This document shows, in pieces, positions 22,561 through 33,064 of a stretch of 64,000 nt of DNA; position 1 is the stretch's first letter; every line of letters begins with the position of its first letter. A model generated the notes under the pieces. The model saw only the letters and a list, made by a program, of their open reading frames with translations, ran no database searches and was not told where the DNA came from. The translations under genes were made by a program, and so were the position numbers. The stretch comes from Massariosphaeria phaeospora (lineage: Eukaryota > Ascomycota > Dothideomycetes > Pleosporales): assembly GCA_011032825.1 (NCBI GenBank), contig JAADJZ010000001.1, positions 1,178,001-1,242,000 on the forward strand, in the 5' to 3' direction.

Positions 22561-24281
22561 ACGCACTTTAGGCAATGTGCTTTTAGAAAGAAAATAGTTA
22601 ACACGTTTTACTTTGCTACTTAACGCATAGTCGGCATTAAGATTTTCAAAAAATTTGAGATTTTCTAAGTTACGAACTTTTTTGAAAAAAATAATATATT
22701 ATTTCACTATCGCAAGGCATAGCGTTAAGAAAGCTACTTTGTGCTATTATAAGCTAGTGTAGCACACTTTACAGCAAAAAAAAACAAAGTAAGTTTTAAA
22801 AATGTATGCATAACTATGCTACTTTTAAGCAAACTGCTTTTACACTAACTACTAGGTATTAGCTCTTGTTACGTTAAAATAAAGTTCTAAGACGCTAACG
22901 CCGTGCTTGAAAACTAATTTAAGCAAAAAAACTACTTTTGACGCTACAATAGCTCAAAAGGCTGCAATTTAACGCTAGAAACTACTAAGCTACTTACAAT
23001 TTCTTAGCCGAAGTTTATAAACTTTGCTGTAAGTAACTTAACTTTCTTTGTAAGCATACTTTTTTGCACTTTGTTTTTTTTAACTGCACGCTTTGCAGTT
23101 GCGTTGGCAAAGTCCGCAAAAAGCTAAGCGCGCTTGCAATTTATTTTAGCTACTAGATCGATAACAACGCGAGCTTTCTTAAACTAGAATATGTTAATAC
23201 GAGTTATAGTAGCCTATAATAGGCTAACATACTTTTTTACGCAAAGTATTAGCTTGCTTAACGTTTTTTTAAAGCTTCGCTGCTACTAACTAGTTAAACA
23301 ACTGCTTAAGATACTTCTGCTAAGAAGCAGCAGCTTTAACAGTACAAACGCAACTATTTAGCTTAACTTTAGTATTAGAATTTTTATTAAAGTTAGTAGA
23401 TTTATTGTAAAAGTAGAAGTGCGCGCTGTAGAAAGCATATTAGCAACTAGAAACTAAATTAGCGCTTTGCTACACTCTAAGAAGTTATAACACATACCTA
23501 TTAAGCGTTTTAAAAATGTTCTTGCAAGTTCTGCTTATTTTTATTATAGCAAGCTTTACTTTATCGTTAGTATACGCTTTAAACTAGCGAAGAGTTTTAA
23601 AAACTTTTTTAGTTTTAGGCGCGCTAGGGAACAAAAGCTTGTAAGCAAAGTTAAAAACAACTACAAAATAACTCTTGTCGCGAACTCTTTTTAAAGCGAG
23701 CACGACTTTTTTCAACTTATTTCGAAGCTTTTCTAGTACTTTATATAGAATTAAAATAGCTTATAACGCTTTTAACTAGTTTAGATACGCATCAAACAGC
23801 AGTTTTAGTTTGTATTAAAACACTAGAAGCATTTTAGATACCTATGCTTTTTGCTTTTGTTGTTTTTAACAATTTACTTTTAGTACAAACGCTTGTTAAA
23901 GTTGTTAACAACAAGCATGCAGCATTCTACTTAGCCTAAGTAATAGTACTTTCTATTGCTTTAGAACGCAACGCAACGCGCGTAGAAGTGCACTATAAAG
24001 TTGCTATTATCTAGAATGTCATTGCTAACTCTAGTAATGTTTATGTTAGCTAGTAAAAAATTAAAGTAGCTAAAGAAAAGCTAACGCGAGCTAATATGCA
24101 GAAAAAGAACTAATAGTTACACCGTTAGCTACTAAACACTCTACAGTAGCTTATTATAACCTAGATCAACTTACTTATCCTAACTTCAACTAATTTTCAA
24201 ATCCAAGAATTTAGCGAGGTTGATGTAAGAATAAAAGTTAAAAAGAGCTAGTACAAGCTATAAGAAAACTATAGGCAGTAC
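22561..24281 (+). other. Unassigned internal region of the retrotransposon
   Basis: About 1.7 kb between integrase and the nested MITE pair. It is AT-rich with dense stops. One plus-strand frame between about 22920 and 23700 is less interrupted than the others and could be a decayed third ORF or a separate inserted element. I recognise no domain. Confidence 0.4.
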
Positions 24282-25120
24282 TAAGCTAGCGAATAAGTAT
24301 AGGTTGAGTTAAAGTTGAGTCAGATTCGCACGGACTAGAAAACGAAAATCAAAATCTTTACTTTTTAATATCTTACCTAATACTATAGATATACTAATGC
24401 AAATTTAACACGTGCTGCAGATATATAAACACAATTATATGTAAAATTATTAGAGAATTCTACCTAGTCTAGAGTATATTTCATTTATCTTTTATAGATT
24501 TAATAAATAAAAAGCTATATTAAAGAAGCTAGACTAGCTAGAATTCTCTAATAATTTTATATATAATTGTGTTTATATATCTGCAGCACGTGTTAAATTT
24601 GCATTAGTATATCTATAGTATTAGGTACGCTGGCGAATGAGTAGAGGGTACCTATCGATGGGTATAGGTTGGGTTATGGGTCGCACAGACCTTGGGTTAA
24701 AGTTGAGTTAGAGTTAACCTAGCGTGGGTAGAGGTTGAGTTAGGGTGGTCAAAGCTCTGGGTTGGGGGTTAGGTTAGGGTTACCTAAATAGTTAAGAAAC
24801 TGTGATAAGTAAATGTGATAAATATACATAGAAAACTTAATATTAATATAAGTTGTAAATATTATGTAAGACCCAACCACAACCCTAAGCTTTGACCACT
24901 CTAACTCAACCTCTACCCAAGCTGCTTAGTAACTAGCGCGGGTTAAGGCTAGGGTTGGGTTGAGGTCTAACGTAAGCTAACCCAACCCTAACCCAACCTC
25001 TACCCATTTACCAGCCTAGTATTAGGTAAGATATTAAAAAGTAAAGATTTTGATTTTCGTTTTCTAGTCCGTGCGGATCTAACTCAACTTTAACTTAACC
25101 TATACTTATTCGCTAGCCTA
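24282..25120. mobile_element. hAT-like MITE interrupted by a second MITE
   Basis: Ends TAAGCTAGCGAATAAG...CTTATTCGCTAGCCTA make inverted repeats well over 100 bp long, with the centre near 24480. The flanking 8-bp duplication is GGCAGTAC/GGCAGCAC with one C/T difference. Removing the inner MITE and its duplication leaves about 438 bp. Its ends resemble those of the 393-bp MITE, so the two are probably related families. It is non-coding. Confidence 0.83.
24626..25018. mobile_element. hAT-like MITE, copy 2 (393 bp), innermost layer
   Basis: Same 393-bp element as 15154-15546, flanked by a perfect 8-bp duplication GTATTAGG (24618-24625, 25019-25026). It sits inside the right arm of the MITE at 24282-25120. 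Splicing it out restores the inverted-repeat pairing of that arm. Confidence 0.9.
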
Positions 25121-25365
25121 GGCAGCACCCGCTGCTAGGCCGAAAATTCGCTAAATTCTGCTAGCAGTACACTTTACCGCTAGCTTTACTAAGAAAAATT
25201 TTACTACTTTTTTACTTTAACTTTACTTGTGTTCGTACTAGTTCGAGGTATTAGTATAAAGCTCTAGAAAGCTATTCTGCTTTACAATAGCCTATATAAG
25301 CTTCTATTAGAGATTTTTAAACAAAGTTAGCTTACGAAACGTTTAAGCTCTTAGAAAAAAGTTAA

Positions 25366-25586
25366 TGTAAAGCCAAGTAGCTTTACGTATTTGTTTTTTT
25401 CTAATTAATAGCTACTGTAGGCTATAATAGGCTAGACTAGTTTCTTGCAAAGCCTTTAAAAGTACCTCGCACCGAATTGCTACTAAAACAGCAATTCGTT
25501 TCTTTTACACGAATATACTATTTTTATTACTATACTATTAATCTATTTTAAGTGTTATCAAACCTACGATTAGACGTAGTTTTATA
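25366..25586 (+). repeat. 3' LTR
   Basis: 221 bp, starts TGTAAAGCCAAG and ends TTTATA. It is preceded by a purine-rich stretch (TTAGAAAAAAGTTAA) that may be the polypurine tract. The same length as the 5' LTR fixes both borders. Confidence 0.88.
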
Positions 25587-26694
25587 TTATCTACAAAAAG
25601 CGCGTTTACATTTTAGCATAGTACGAAAAAAACTTTATACTTAGCAATTAAAAGCTTTTAGTTTCTAAGAACAGCTAGACAAACAACGCTTTTAGTTTTA
25701 AATAGTTAAAGCATTTTAACGCGCATACAAAAGCGCGTTAAGTAGAGAAGTATTAGCTGCTTATTCTAAACAGCTATAAGAGCTACTAATCTTAGAATTT
25801 TAAAAACTATTGTTTTAAAAACAAAATTTTTACGCTTTGCATGCTAGCTTATTTATTCTATATTCTCTAGCTACTAAATGTAGTCTGCTTCTTGCTGCTA
25901 AAGTTAAAGTACTTTCAACGCGTTTAGAACTTAGCGCGCTAGCGCGTTTTCTATATTAACAAAAAAAGCTTTTTGCTAGCTTTTAAAAACGCGTTTTTTA
26001 AAGTGTTTATAACAAAGAACTACAAAAAAGCTTTTAAAGCTTTAGAGCTAGTTTTTATCAACGCGCAAGTAGTTTTTAATCGTTTTAAAGTATAGCTGCG
26101 TACTTTATTACTACCTCTACTACAAGAAACACTATAGCAATTAAAAACACTAAGCAATACGCACGAGTTTGAATCGCAGTTAAAGCTAGTACGCAATTTT
26201 TTAACTCGATTACCTATTACAGCTTAAGCTAGCTTTTTTTAGCTTGTAAAAAGTGCTAAAGGTATGCTGCATTAGAACGCGCTTTAAGCAGCCTAAATTG
26301 CTAAGCTTAAAAAGCAATTAGTAGTAATAACTAAAAGAAAAACGCGCAAACGCAAGCAGATCTAGCACGGTGGTACTATAGAGTATAGTAAAGCAGCAGG
26401 CTAGGTAGCCGCAAAGGCCTTTGTAGCTGCTAGGCGGTCTAAGAAAGCTCGTAGTAGTAGTAATTAAGAAAGAGCCTAACTAGCTCTACGGCGCTGCAGC
26501 AACTGTAGTAAAACTAGGCACAACGCGCAAACGTGCTAGAAAGATACAGCAGTATCTTTTAAATTAGATGTAAGCACGACGTACGCTAGCTCCTTGTTTA
26601 ATAGCAATGAAATTAAAAATTCGTAACATGTATTGGTTGTGCCAAGAGATTTTGGGCTGCTCGGTGGTTTGGGCCGCTTGGTAGTGAATTACGT
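25587..26694 (+). pseudogene. Right part of a pogo-like element (B or a sister copy)
   Basis: Begins TTATCTAC, corresponding to about 17895 in element C, and runs through the C-terminal transposase region to a terminal repeat ending AATTACGT before TA (26695-26696). The C-terminal knuckle survives partly (RRCSNCSKTRHNAQTC, about 26500). About 390 bases duplicate what is already present at the end of element B on the left side of the retrotransposon, so the two halves cannot be one element simply split by insertion. Confidence 0.7.
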
Positions 26695-26696
26695 TA

Positions 26697-26818
26697 AGCA
26701 CGACGTACGTAGGCTCTTTGTTTAATAGCAATAAAATTAAAGATGCGTAGCATGAGTTGGTGCTGCCAAGCATTTTTAATCCACTCAGTAGGTTGACCCG
26801 CTTAGTAGTGGAATACGT
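26697..26818 (+). mobile_element. Right end of element A with terminal repeat
   Basis: Tail of the A transposase 3' region (GCACGACGTACGTAGG, parallel to 18893 in C), then the 40-bp terminal repeat at 26779-26818 and a TA duplication. This is the right border of the repeat block. Confidence 0.8.
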
Positions 26819-27077
26819 TATTGGTTTTTTCGTCTGATATTCCGTCGAGATGCGCATGCGCTAGATAAATGGATGATAGGGCTGTGTGGATAGTCAATGC
26901 GTTGTCGTGACAACCGGAGTTTAGTTGCGGGATGATGCGCATCGATCTCGTTTACACGGCGAGCCCCGCTGACCTCAACGCACCCAACGCAACACACCGC
27001 ACAGGTACGGGTCGGTTGATTTTATCTTTGTCGGAGCCAGGTCTCTTCTTCTTTTATCCTGATACCCTACCGTTGCC

Positions 27078-30000
27078 ATGGGTTCCGACGACCTGATCGA
27101 CTTCGAGATCATCGAGAACCAGAAGGAGAACATCCAGTCGCTCCCTAGCGGTCGCTCTGCCAAAGCGCTCGCCCAGCTCTACACTCCGCCACTCAGCGCG
27201 GGCACAGGGAAGACGCCATCGCCGGCGCAGACACAAGACCAGCACAATGTGACGCGACAGCAGTTCGAGAAGGAGCTGCAGGCCATTGACGAATCGGACG
27301 ACCCCCTCGATGTTTACGATCGCTACGTCAAATGGACCCTAGACGCATACCCGTCTGCACAAAACACACCACAGTCGCAGCTTTGCCCGCTGCTCGAGCG
27401 CGCGACCAAGGCGTTCCAGACCTCGACCCACTACAAGAACGACCCGCGCTATCTTAAGCTGTGGCTACATTATATCCGACTCTTCTCAGATGCGCCCCGG
27501 GAGACCTTTGCCTATCTCGCACGACACAACATCGGAGACGGATTGGCGCTCTTCTACGAGGAATTTGCGGCGTGGCTGGAGACTGCGGGGCGCTGGACGC
27601 AGGCAGAGGAAGTGTACAACATGGGCATTGACAAGGAGGCCCGCCCGGTAGAGCGCCTTGTGCGAAAGTACGGAGAGTTCCAACATCGGTTCGAAAGCCG
27701 AACACTGGTACCCGAGGAGCCCAGTAGTCCCGCTTTGCCCGCCATCCGCCCAGCTCTGGCGGCCAAGATCGACCCATTCGCCCATGCATCCAGTCCTACT
27801 CTCGATCCTCAAGCGCAAAGTCGAGCTCAAATGGGTGGAGGCGCGTCCAAAGCAGGGAAGAACAAGCTTGCCATATTCTCAGACGGAGATGAGAGCGCGC
27901 AATCGGGTCCGAGTGGTAGCATCCAGGGCTGGGATAGTATCGGATCTCTTGCAGACCGGAAGAAGGAGAACACCACGGAGGCACGCCCATGGGTGGGGGA
28001 AACATTGAAAGTCGGGAAGAAGAATACAGGCGTCCAGAAGATGATGATATTCAAAGACGAGGTGAGTCTACTGCCCGCAGAAGCCCCTTCACATATTTAC
28101 GATCACAGGACTAATTGATTGGCGTTTGCTTTATGTATTTCAGACTTCATCAGATCCTAATAACGAACATGTCCAACCACATCCATTGCGTGAACACCAA
28201 CAGGCTATCAACCCAAAAACTGGGCGGCTCGAGATCGTTTTCGTAGACCTGCAGAAGGTGTATCCTAACCATGAAGATCCGATGGCAGTGGAGTTTTCTT
28301 TTGAAGAACTCCGCGCGGCGCATCGCGGGTGGTTAGACTATGACTGGGCAGCCATTCGCCGTGACGAGGAGCGCAAAGCTGCCAAACTGGCTGAAGCTAT
28401 AGTTACTAAGCCACCGAAGACGAAACCAGTCGCCCTAGCACCGAAAGGGCCCTCTCCTAAGCCTCGGACAGTACCTTTAAAAGGAAGCATAGAGGATGAA
28501 GTAATCGTGAACGACGAGAACTCACCACCCTCTCAGGCCGAGGTTGCAAAGGCGAAGATTGCAAAAAAAGCACGGCGAGAAGAGCGCGCTAATCGAACAA
28601 GAAAGATCAAGGTGATGGAAGTCAAAGAGATTCGAGCAGAGACACAGACTAGTAGGCACAAGAGTTCTTACAAATAAAAGAATCGAGACTGACATTTCTA
28701 GTTCAAACGAATCTCGACTCTCCCACCGGTCCAAAGATCAGAAAAAAGAAGAACGGAGAGCAGCCGACGATGACATTACATACGAAAGAAGCCATGGACG
28801 AGATATACGACATTTTCAACCAACCCCTGAAGAATCCCGAGGACGGTGCCGCGGAGGTAGAGAGCGGGGAAGACAGCGGCGACGACGACGATGATTACAC
28901 GAGCGGAGGAGAGAGCACTGGCACCGGTCGAATATCAGGTGCTACTAGTGAGTTTGGAGACGAGACCACAGCTGCCGACTTCACCGTTCGGACTACGATC
29001 GATGATGATGATGACGATGAAGATGAGAGTGAAGCCGACAGTACTGACACTAAGAGTGTTTCCGCTTGGTCTGAATTCACAGAGAGTAAGCACGTACCGA
29101 AAGAGCATCGCCGCGACGAATCAGGGGACGAGTCCGAGCACTCAGAAGGAGACTCATTTGAGGAAATCGCCTTGCCTGAGAAGCAGCGCGATAGACCAGA
29201 GTCTGATCTAGTCACACCAACCTCACCCGAAGGATCCGAGATGTCATTGCCGACACGTTTTGTTCCTGTTCCGCTCGAGGAGTATGAAATTCCGACACGG
29301 CCATACCGCGATCCTGTCCAGACTGCCAACAGCCGCCTTCCTTTCATGACACCTATCGTGGAGAAGACCGAGTCTTCCATTGGCATTGCAACCGCTCATT
29401 CTCAAAAGGAATACTTCGCGGCCAAGACTCCGTCGCGCTCAAAGGGTGCACCTACTATCTTTGAAGACGACGGTGAACCTTGGAGTAGTCCCTTCCATGA
29501 TGTTCTCGAGAAAGCCATTGACGGTCCAGGAAAAGTCGCAAAGCTAGCACTTACAGAAACCAAGCCACGCATGGAAGAACCTGTGGCACCCAAGCCAAAA
29601 CTCTTACCCAAGAAGGATGTCCAGCCCAAATATACCAAACCCAAGGGCCCAATCATCCAAGATGCACAATGTAATCCCGTCGACGAAGCTATTCGAGAAA
29701 TGGTCCTAAGGGAGATCCAGCCGCCTCTGTCATCGTATGACGGATATATGGCTGATACCCAGAGCAGCTATGGCAAGGGTGCGGAGATTCGGAAATTTGT
29801 GAAGTCAGTGTCGAAGGCTAGCAAACCCTCCAGTGACAAGACGACCACTAGCTTGGCGATACCTCCTGTTCTCAAGTTTGACGGTACTGACAGGACTTAC
29901 ACAGTTAAAAAGGAGCTTGGTAAGGGTGCATTTGCCCCAGTGTACCTAGTGGAAAGCACGGCCGCAGAAGACGATACAGGCGAAGAGAGACCTGTACAAA

Positions 30001-30923
30001 TGGGTAAAGGGGAGTTTGGACTCAAGCGTCAGCCACTTGAAGCAATCAAGATGGAAGAACCGCCATCGCCATGGGAGTTCTACATTATGCGGCAAGCAAA
30101 GAGACGTCTGGGTGTCTCTCGTGCTGTAGATTCCGTGGTCCAGGCGTACGAGATGCATATGTTCAAGGACGAGTGCTATCTGGTAGAAGAGTTCCGAGAT
30201 CAAGGCACTTTGCTCGATCTAGTCAACACAGCTCGAGCGGATAACGGTGTCATGGAAGAGCAACTGGCGATGTTCTTCACAGTTGAACTTTTCCGCACGG
30301 TCGAGGCACTTCACTCCAAGGGACTGATTCACGGCGACTTGAAATCTGATAACGTTCTCGTGCGATTTGACGCTGTGCAGCGGGATGGCTACTGGAATCC
30401 CCAATACCAGCGAGACGGTCGGGAAGGCTGGGAAACCAAAGGAGTCGCACTGATTGACTTTGGCCGCGGCATAGACATGAAGGCATTCAAGCCGGACGTC
30501 CAGTTCATTGCCGATTGGAACACCACCGAAGCAGACTGCGCCGAGATGCGCGAGCTCCGGCCATGGACGTATCAAATCGACTACCACGGACTTGCCGGAA
30601 TCGTACATAACCTACTCTTTGGCAAGTACATCTCCACCATCGCCGAGCGAGGTGCCACGCTGGGCGCCGGGGCTACCAAGACCTACCGTATCAAAGAGAG
30701 CCTGAAGAGATACTGGCAAACGGAGATCTGGACAGAGGTGCTCGATCTCCTGCTGAATCCGCTCATGCATCTTGAGGGTGAGGAAGGCAAGAAATTGCCG
30801 GTGCTGAAGGGTATGAAGGCGGTGCGCGAGAAGATGGAGAGTCATTTGGAGGGGAATTGTGAGAAGGGGGTGGGGTTGAAAGCTCTGGTTCGCCGTATGG
30901 AGGAGGCGGTAAAGAAGCGGTGA
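27078..30923 (+). CDS. BUB1: Spindle checkpoint kinase Bub1 (MadBub type)
   Basis: Three exons (27078-28061, 28144-28651, 28702-30923) give 1,237 aa. In order: a KEN box at residues 16-18 (NQKENIQ); the Mad3/Bub1 TPR region at about 55-200 (DPLDVYDRYVKWTLDAYP); a second KEN box at 296-298; a Bub3-binding GLEBS motif around 375-392 (EFSFEELRAAHRG); a disordered acidic region; and a C-terminal kinase at about 905-1230. The kinase keeps the Gly-loop GKGAFAPVY, a candidate Lys947 (EAIKME), HGDLKSDN (1041-1048) and DFG at 1083. The protein should localise to unattached kinetochores and recruit other checkpoint proteins. KEN boxes are the hallmark of Mad3/BubR1, so one protein may do both jobs. This is the first gene right of the transposon block; its ATG is about 260 bases from it. 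Confidence 0.93.
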
Positions 30924-31363
30924 TTTTGGTTGTGATTGTGATTATCTCTATAAGCATTGCTCGGCGCTGGGATGTACGCATTGTAGGAGTCTGAATTCCG
31001 CGGGAGGAAGGTTAATGAGTAGCTACGACGTCAATGCTATGTTCATTCGCATTCGTCATTTCGTAAGCAGCGCACCGCCACGTTTGGTGGGGCTGAACCG
31101 TGCACCGGTGGCAGCCTTGAGCTTCGGGGGAGCTTTACCACCCTTCCACGAGTTCCTCTTGCACGGCCAACTGATTCTGGGTGGTTCTGTGCAGAATACC
31201 TTGGAGTAGCTTTACCACCTCCACAAGTCTCTCAGGAAACTTCGCGCCACGCCGGCGTAGGCATCGCCAAACACCACTCGATACCCCACAACGCCTACTG
31301 CTACCTCCACCGCGCCTCCTCTCACACCCCGCACACCACCTCCGTTGGTTGTTGACTGCAAGG
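30924..31363. other. BUB1-CSN3 intergenic region
   Basis: No gene recognised. Holds the BUB1 3' end and a CCACC-rich leader before CSN3. Confidence 0.5.
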
Positions 31364-33064
31364 ATGTCTTCCGACCTACTGAGCCTTCTTCTGAGTTTCC
31401 AGCCTGATGCGCCCGAGCTTCAACAGAAACGCGATTACGACCATGCGGCCCGTCAGTTTGTCATTCAGCTTTACAACGTACAACAACACTATTTCCTGAA
31501 GGGCGCAGATACGCCGCAGGATGTTCTCTCAGTATGAGTCCCTGTTCAATTGGCCAAGAATCTTCTGACTAGGCTAGATACTCAATCCCGCCGTCAATAC
31601 AATAGCGTACGCCATTTCTCTAAGACTCCGCATTTCCGCAGCCCTCGACAAGCAAAAGAGCATACCCGATCAGCTACAGCCAGGAGGGGCGTTATGGAAC
31701 CGGCTGCTGCAGTTCCTCGAGACGTTCGATCCGGTGCAGGTACGGTACGTGGGATCTGACTGGAGGAGGCTTGTCGACTTCTTCGAGCAAATAGCGCGAC
31801 AAGTGGGAACGGTAAGTCCAGATATACTTGGTTCGCGGTAGTAAGCGGATGCTGATGTTTGTTGTAGCCTGGCGATGCCATCGCCACGATGCGTTCAACC
31901 ATGCTTCGTCTGGATCCGACAACCGGCACCTTTACCTCTACACATCTTTACTTCATACGGCTGTGTATGGAGGAGCGGGCATATGCTGAAGCGCTTCCGA
32001 TCCTCGACAATTACATCCATAGCCAGCCCTCACGAACTCCAGCCCAGTTCCGTGAGAATCTGGAGTACTCTGTACCTTGTGCAGACACTGCAAACAGTGC
32101 AGAGTATATACACATACACTCGGGATTCTCAGAGAGGATGGCGATCGCGGATGTGCAAGAGTACTATGTTCTAGGAGCCATGGCGTACATTGGAGTGCGT
32201 CAGTTCAAGAAGGCTATGCTGTTTTTGGAGCACGTCCTGGTAGTTCCTTCCAGCAATGTAGCGAGCGGCTTGATGCTAGAAGCCTATAAGAAATGGGTCT
32301 TGGTGAGCTGCTTGGTGCGAGGAGCAGTAAGTATAACAGCTCTCTTCCTAGTTTTCATCTTCTGACAGAAACAGTCCAGAGTTACTACAGCACCTCGAAC
32401 CGTAAATGGCACGGCGTTTAAGCAGGTGAAAGCCGCGTCGAAAGCTTATGATGCTCTGGCCGATGCTTTTGCTCCGTTAAACAACCTCCCGAAACTAAGG
32501 GCTCAGATCAACGCAGGCAAGGATCTATGGAAAGAGGTCAGTGCCCACTACTTCACCTGAAACCTTAGTTTCTTCGTCGAGCGCTAACGCGATGTGTAGG
32601 ATGGCAACACGGGCCTGGTCCACGAGCTGTTGGACCACCATCACAGGTTCTATATTTCTCGCCTGTCACAGACGTTCTCCGCCATTCCTGTCTCAAAAAT
32701 TGCAAGCAACGTAGGCGGATCCAACAAAGAAGTCACAGCGTATCTGGAGTCACTCATCACGGAGGGGCACCTGAACGCCCGCATCGAGCGCACAGATAAG
32801 GTTATTCTACGTTTCTTCCTCGACCCCACCCATGGACCCCTGGCCAAGACGGAAAAACAGCAGCAGCAGGCGCTCTTTGAGCAGACGGAACGAACCAACA
32901 TGCTCGCTGAGCAGGTGAAGAACGCAGACTACCGTTTGAGCTTGACCAAGGAGTACATTGAGCACCTCAAGCGACTGAACAAAAAGACAGCGGGTGGTGG
33001 CGGGAGCGACGCCATGGATGTCAGTTGGGACGAGGTGGACGCTGAGGAGGACATCATGGCATGA
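31364..33064 (+). CDS. CSN3: COP9 signalosome subunit 3
   Basis: Five exons (31364-31531, 31578-31811, 31868-32326, 32369-32536, 32600-33064) give 497 aa, the usual size of fungal CSN3/CsnC. The N-terminal and middle parts are helical repeats (STMLRLDPTTGTFTSTHLYF, ILDNYIH, EYYVLGAMAYIGVRQFKKAM). The PCI winged-helix domain lies at about residues 280-440 (HHHRFYISRLSQTFSAIPVS, then YLESLITEGHLNARI). A Gly-rich linker and acidic tail (DEVDAEEDIMA) end the protein. CSN removes Nedd8 from cullins and in fungi affects light response and development. CSN3 is a scaffold without catalytic residues. All four introns are 42-63 bases with GT/AG ends and keep phase 0. Confidence 0.92.

Larger units (their letters stand above)
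13188..25586 (+). mobile_element. Ty3/gypsy LTR retrotransposon, hypermutated and interrupted
   Basis: Two 221-bp LTRs (TGTAA...TTACA/TTATA) in the same orientation bound a gag-pol region in the order gag zinc knuckle, protease, reverse transcriptase, RNase H and integrase. That order is typical of Ty3/gypsy elements. Later insertions are a hAT-like MITE (15154-15546), pogo elements C (17159-19007) and D (19290-21133), and a nested MITE pair (24282-25120). No target duplication flanks the LTRs: the left five bases are GAAAG and the right five TTATC. All frames are closed by stops. Confidence 0.87.
9831..26818 (+). mobile_element. Composite nested transposon block; outermost pogo/Fot1-like element A
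   Basis: The outer ends are 40-bp terminal inverted repeats that begin ACGTATTCCA. They match with four mismatches, all C/T or G/A. Both ends are flanked by TA (9829-9830 and 26819-26820), the Tc1/mariner-pogo target duplication. Element A's own remains lie at 9831-11800 and 26697-26818. Everything between is later insertions: a MITE, element B, an LTR retrotransposon, elements C and D, and hAT-like MITEs. Base composition shifts sharply to AT at both borders, and reading frames are riddled with TAG/TAA, as expected for RIP-type mutation. About 185 bases of A that would be expected at the insertion point of B, judged against element C, are missing. Confidence 0.85.

Noticed and set aside
24334..24620. 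The AT-rich palindrome near 24480 as a stand-alone regulatory hairpin
   Set aside because: The pairing continues beyond the inner MITE to ends with an 8-bp duplication, so it is the body of a MITE.
9831..26818. Calling the block classical CpA-specific RIP without qualification
   Set aside because: The transitions are clear, but the MITE pair shows mainly CC context and the LTR pair a broad context. I therefore describe the mutation as RIP-type only and list the context as a finding.
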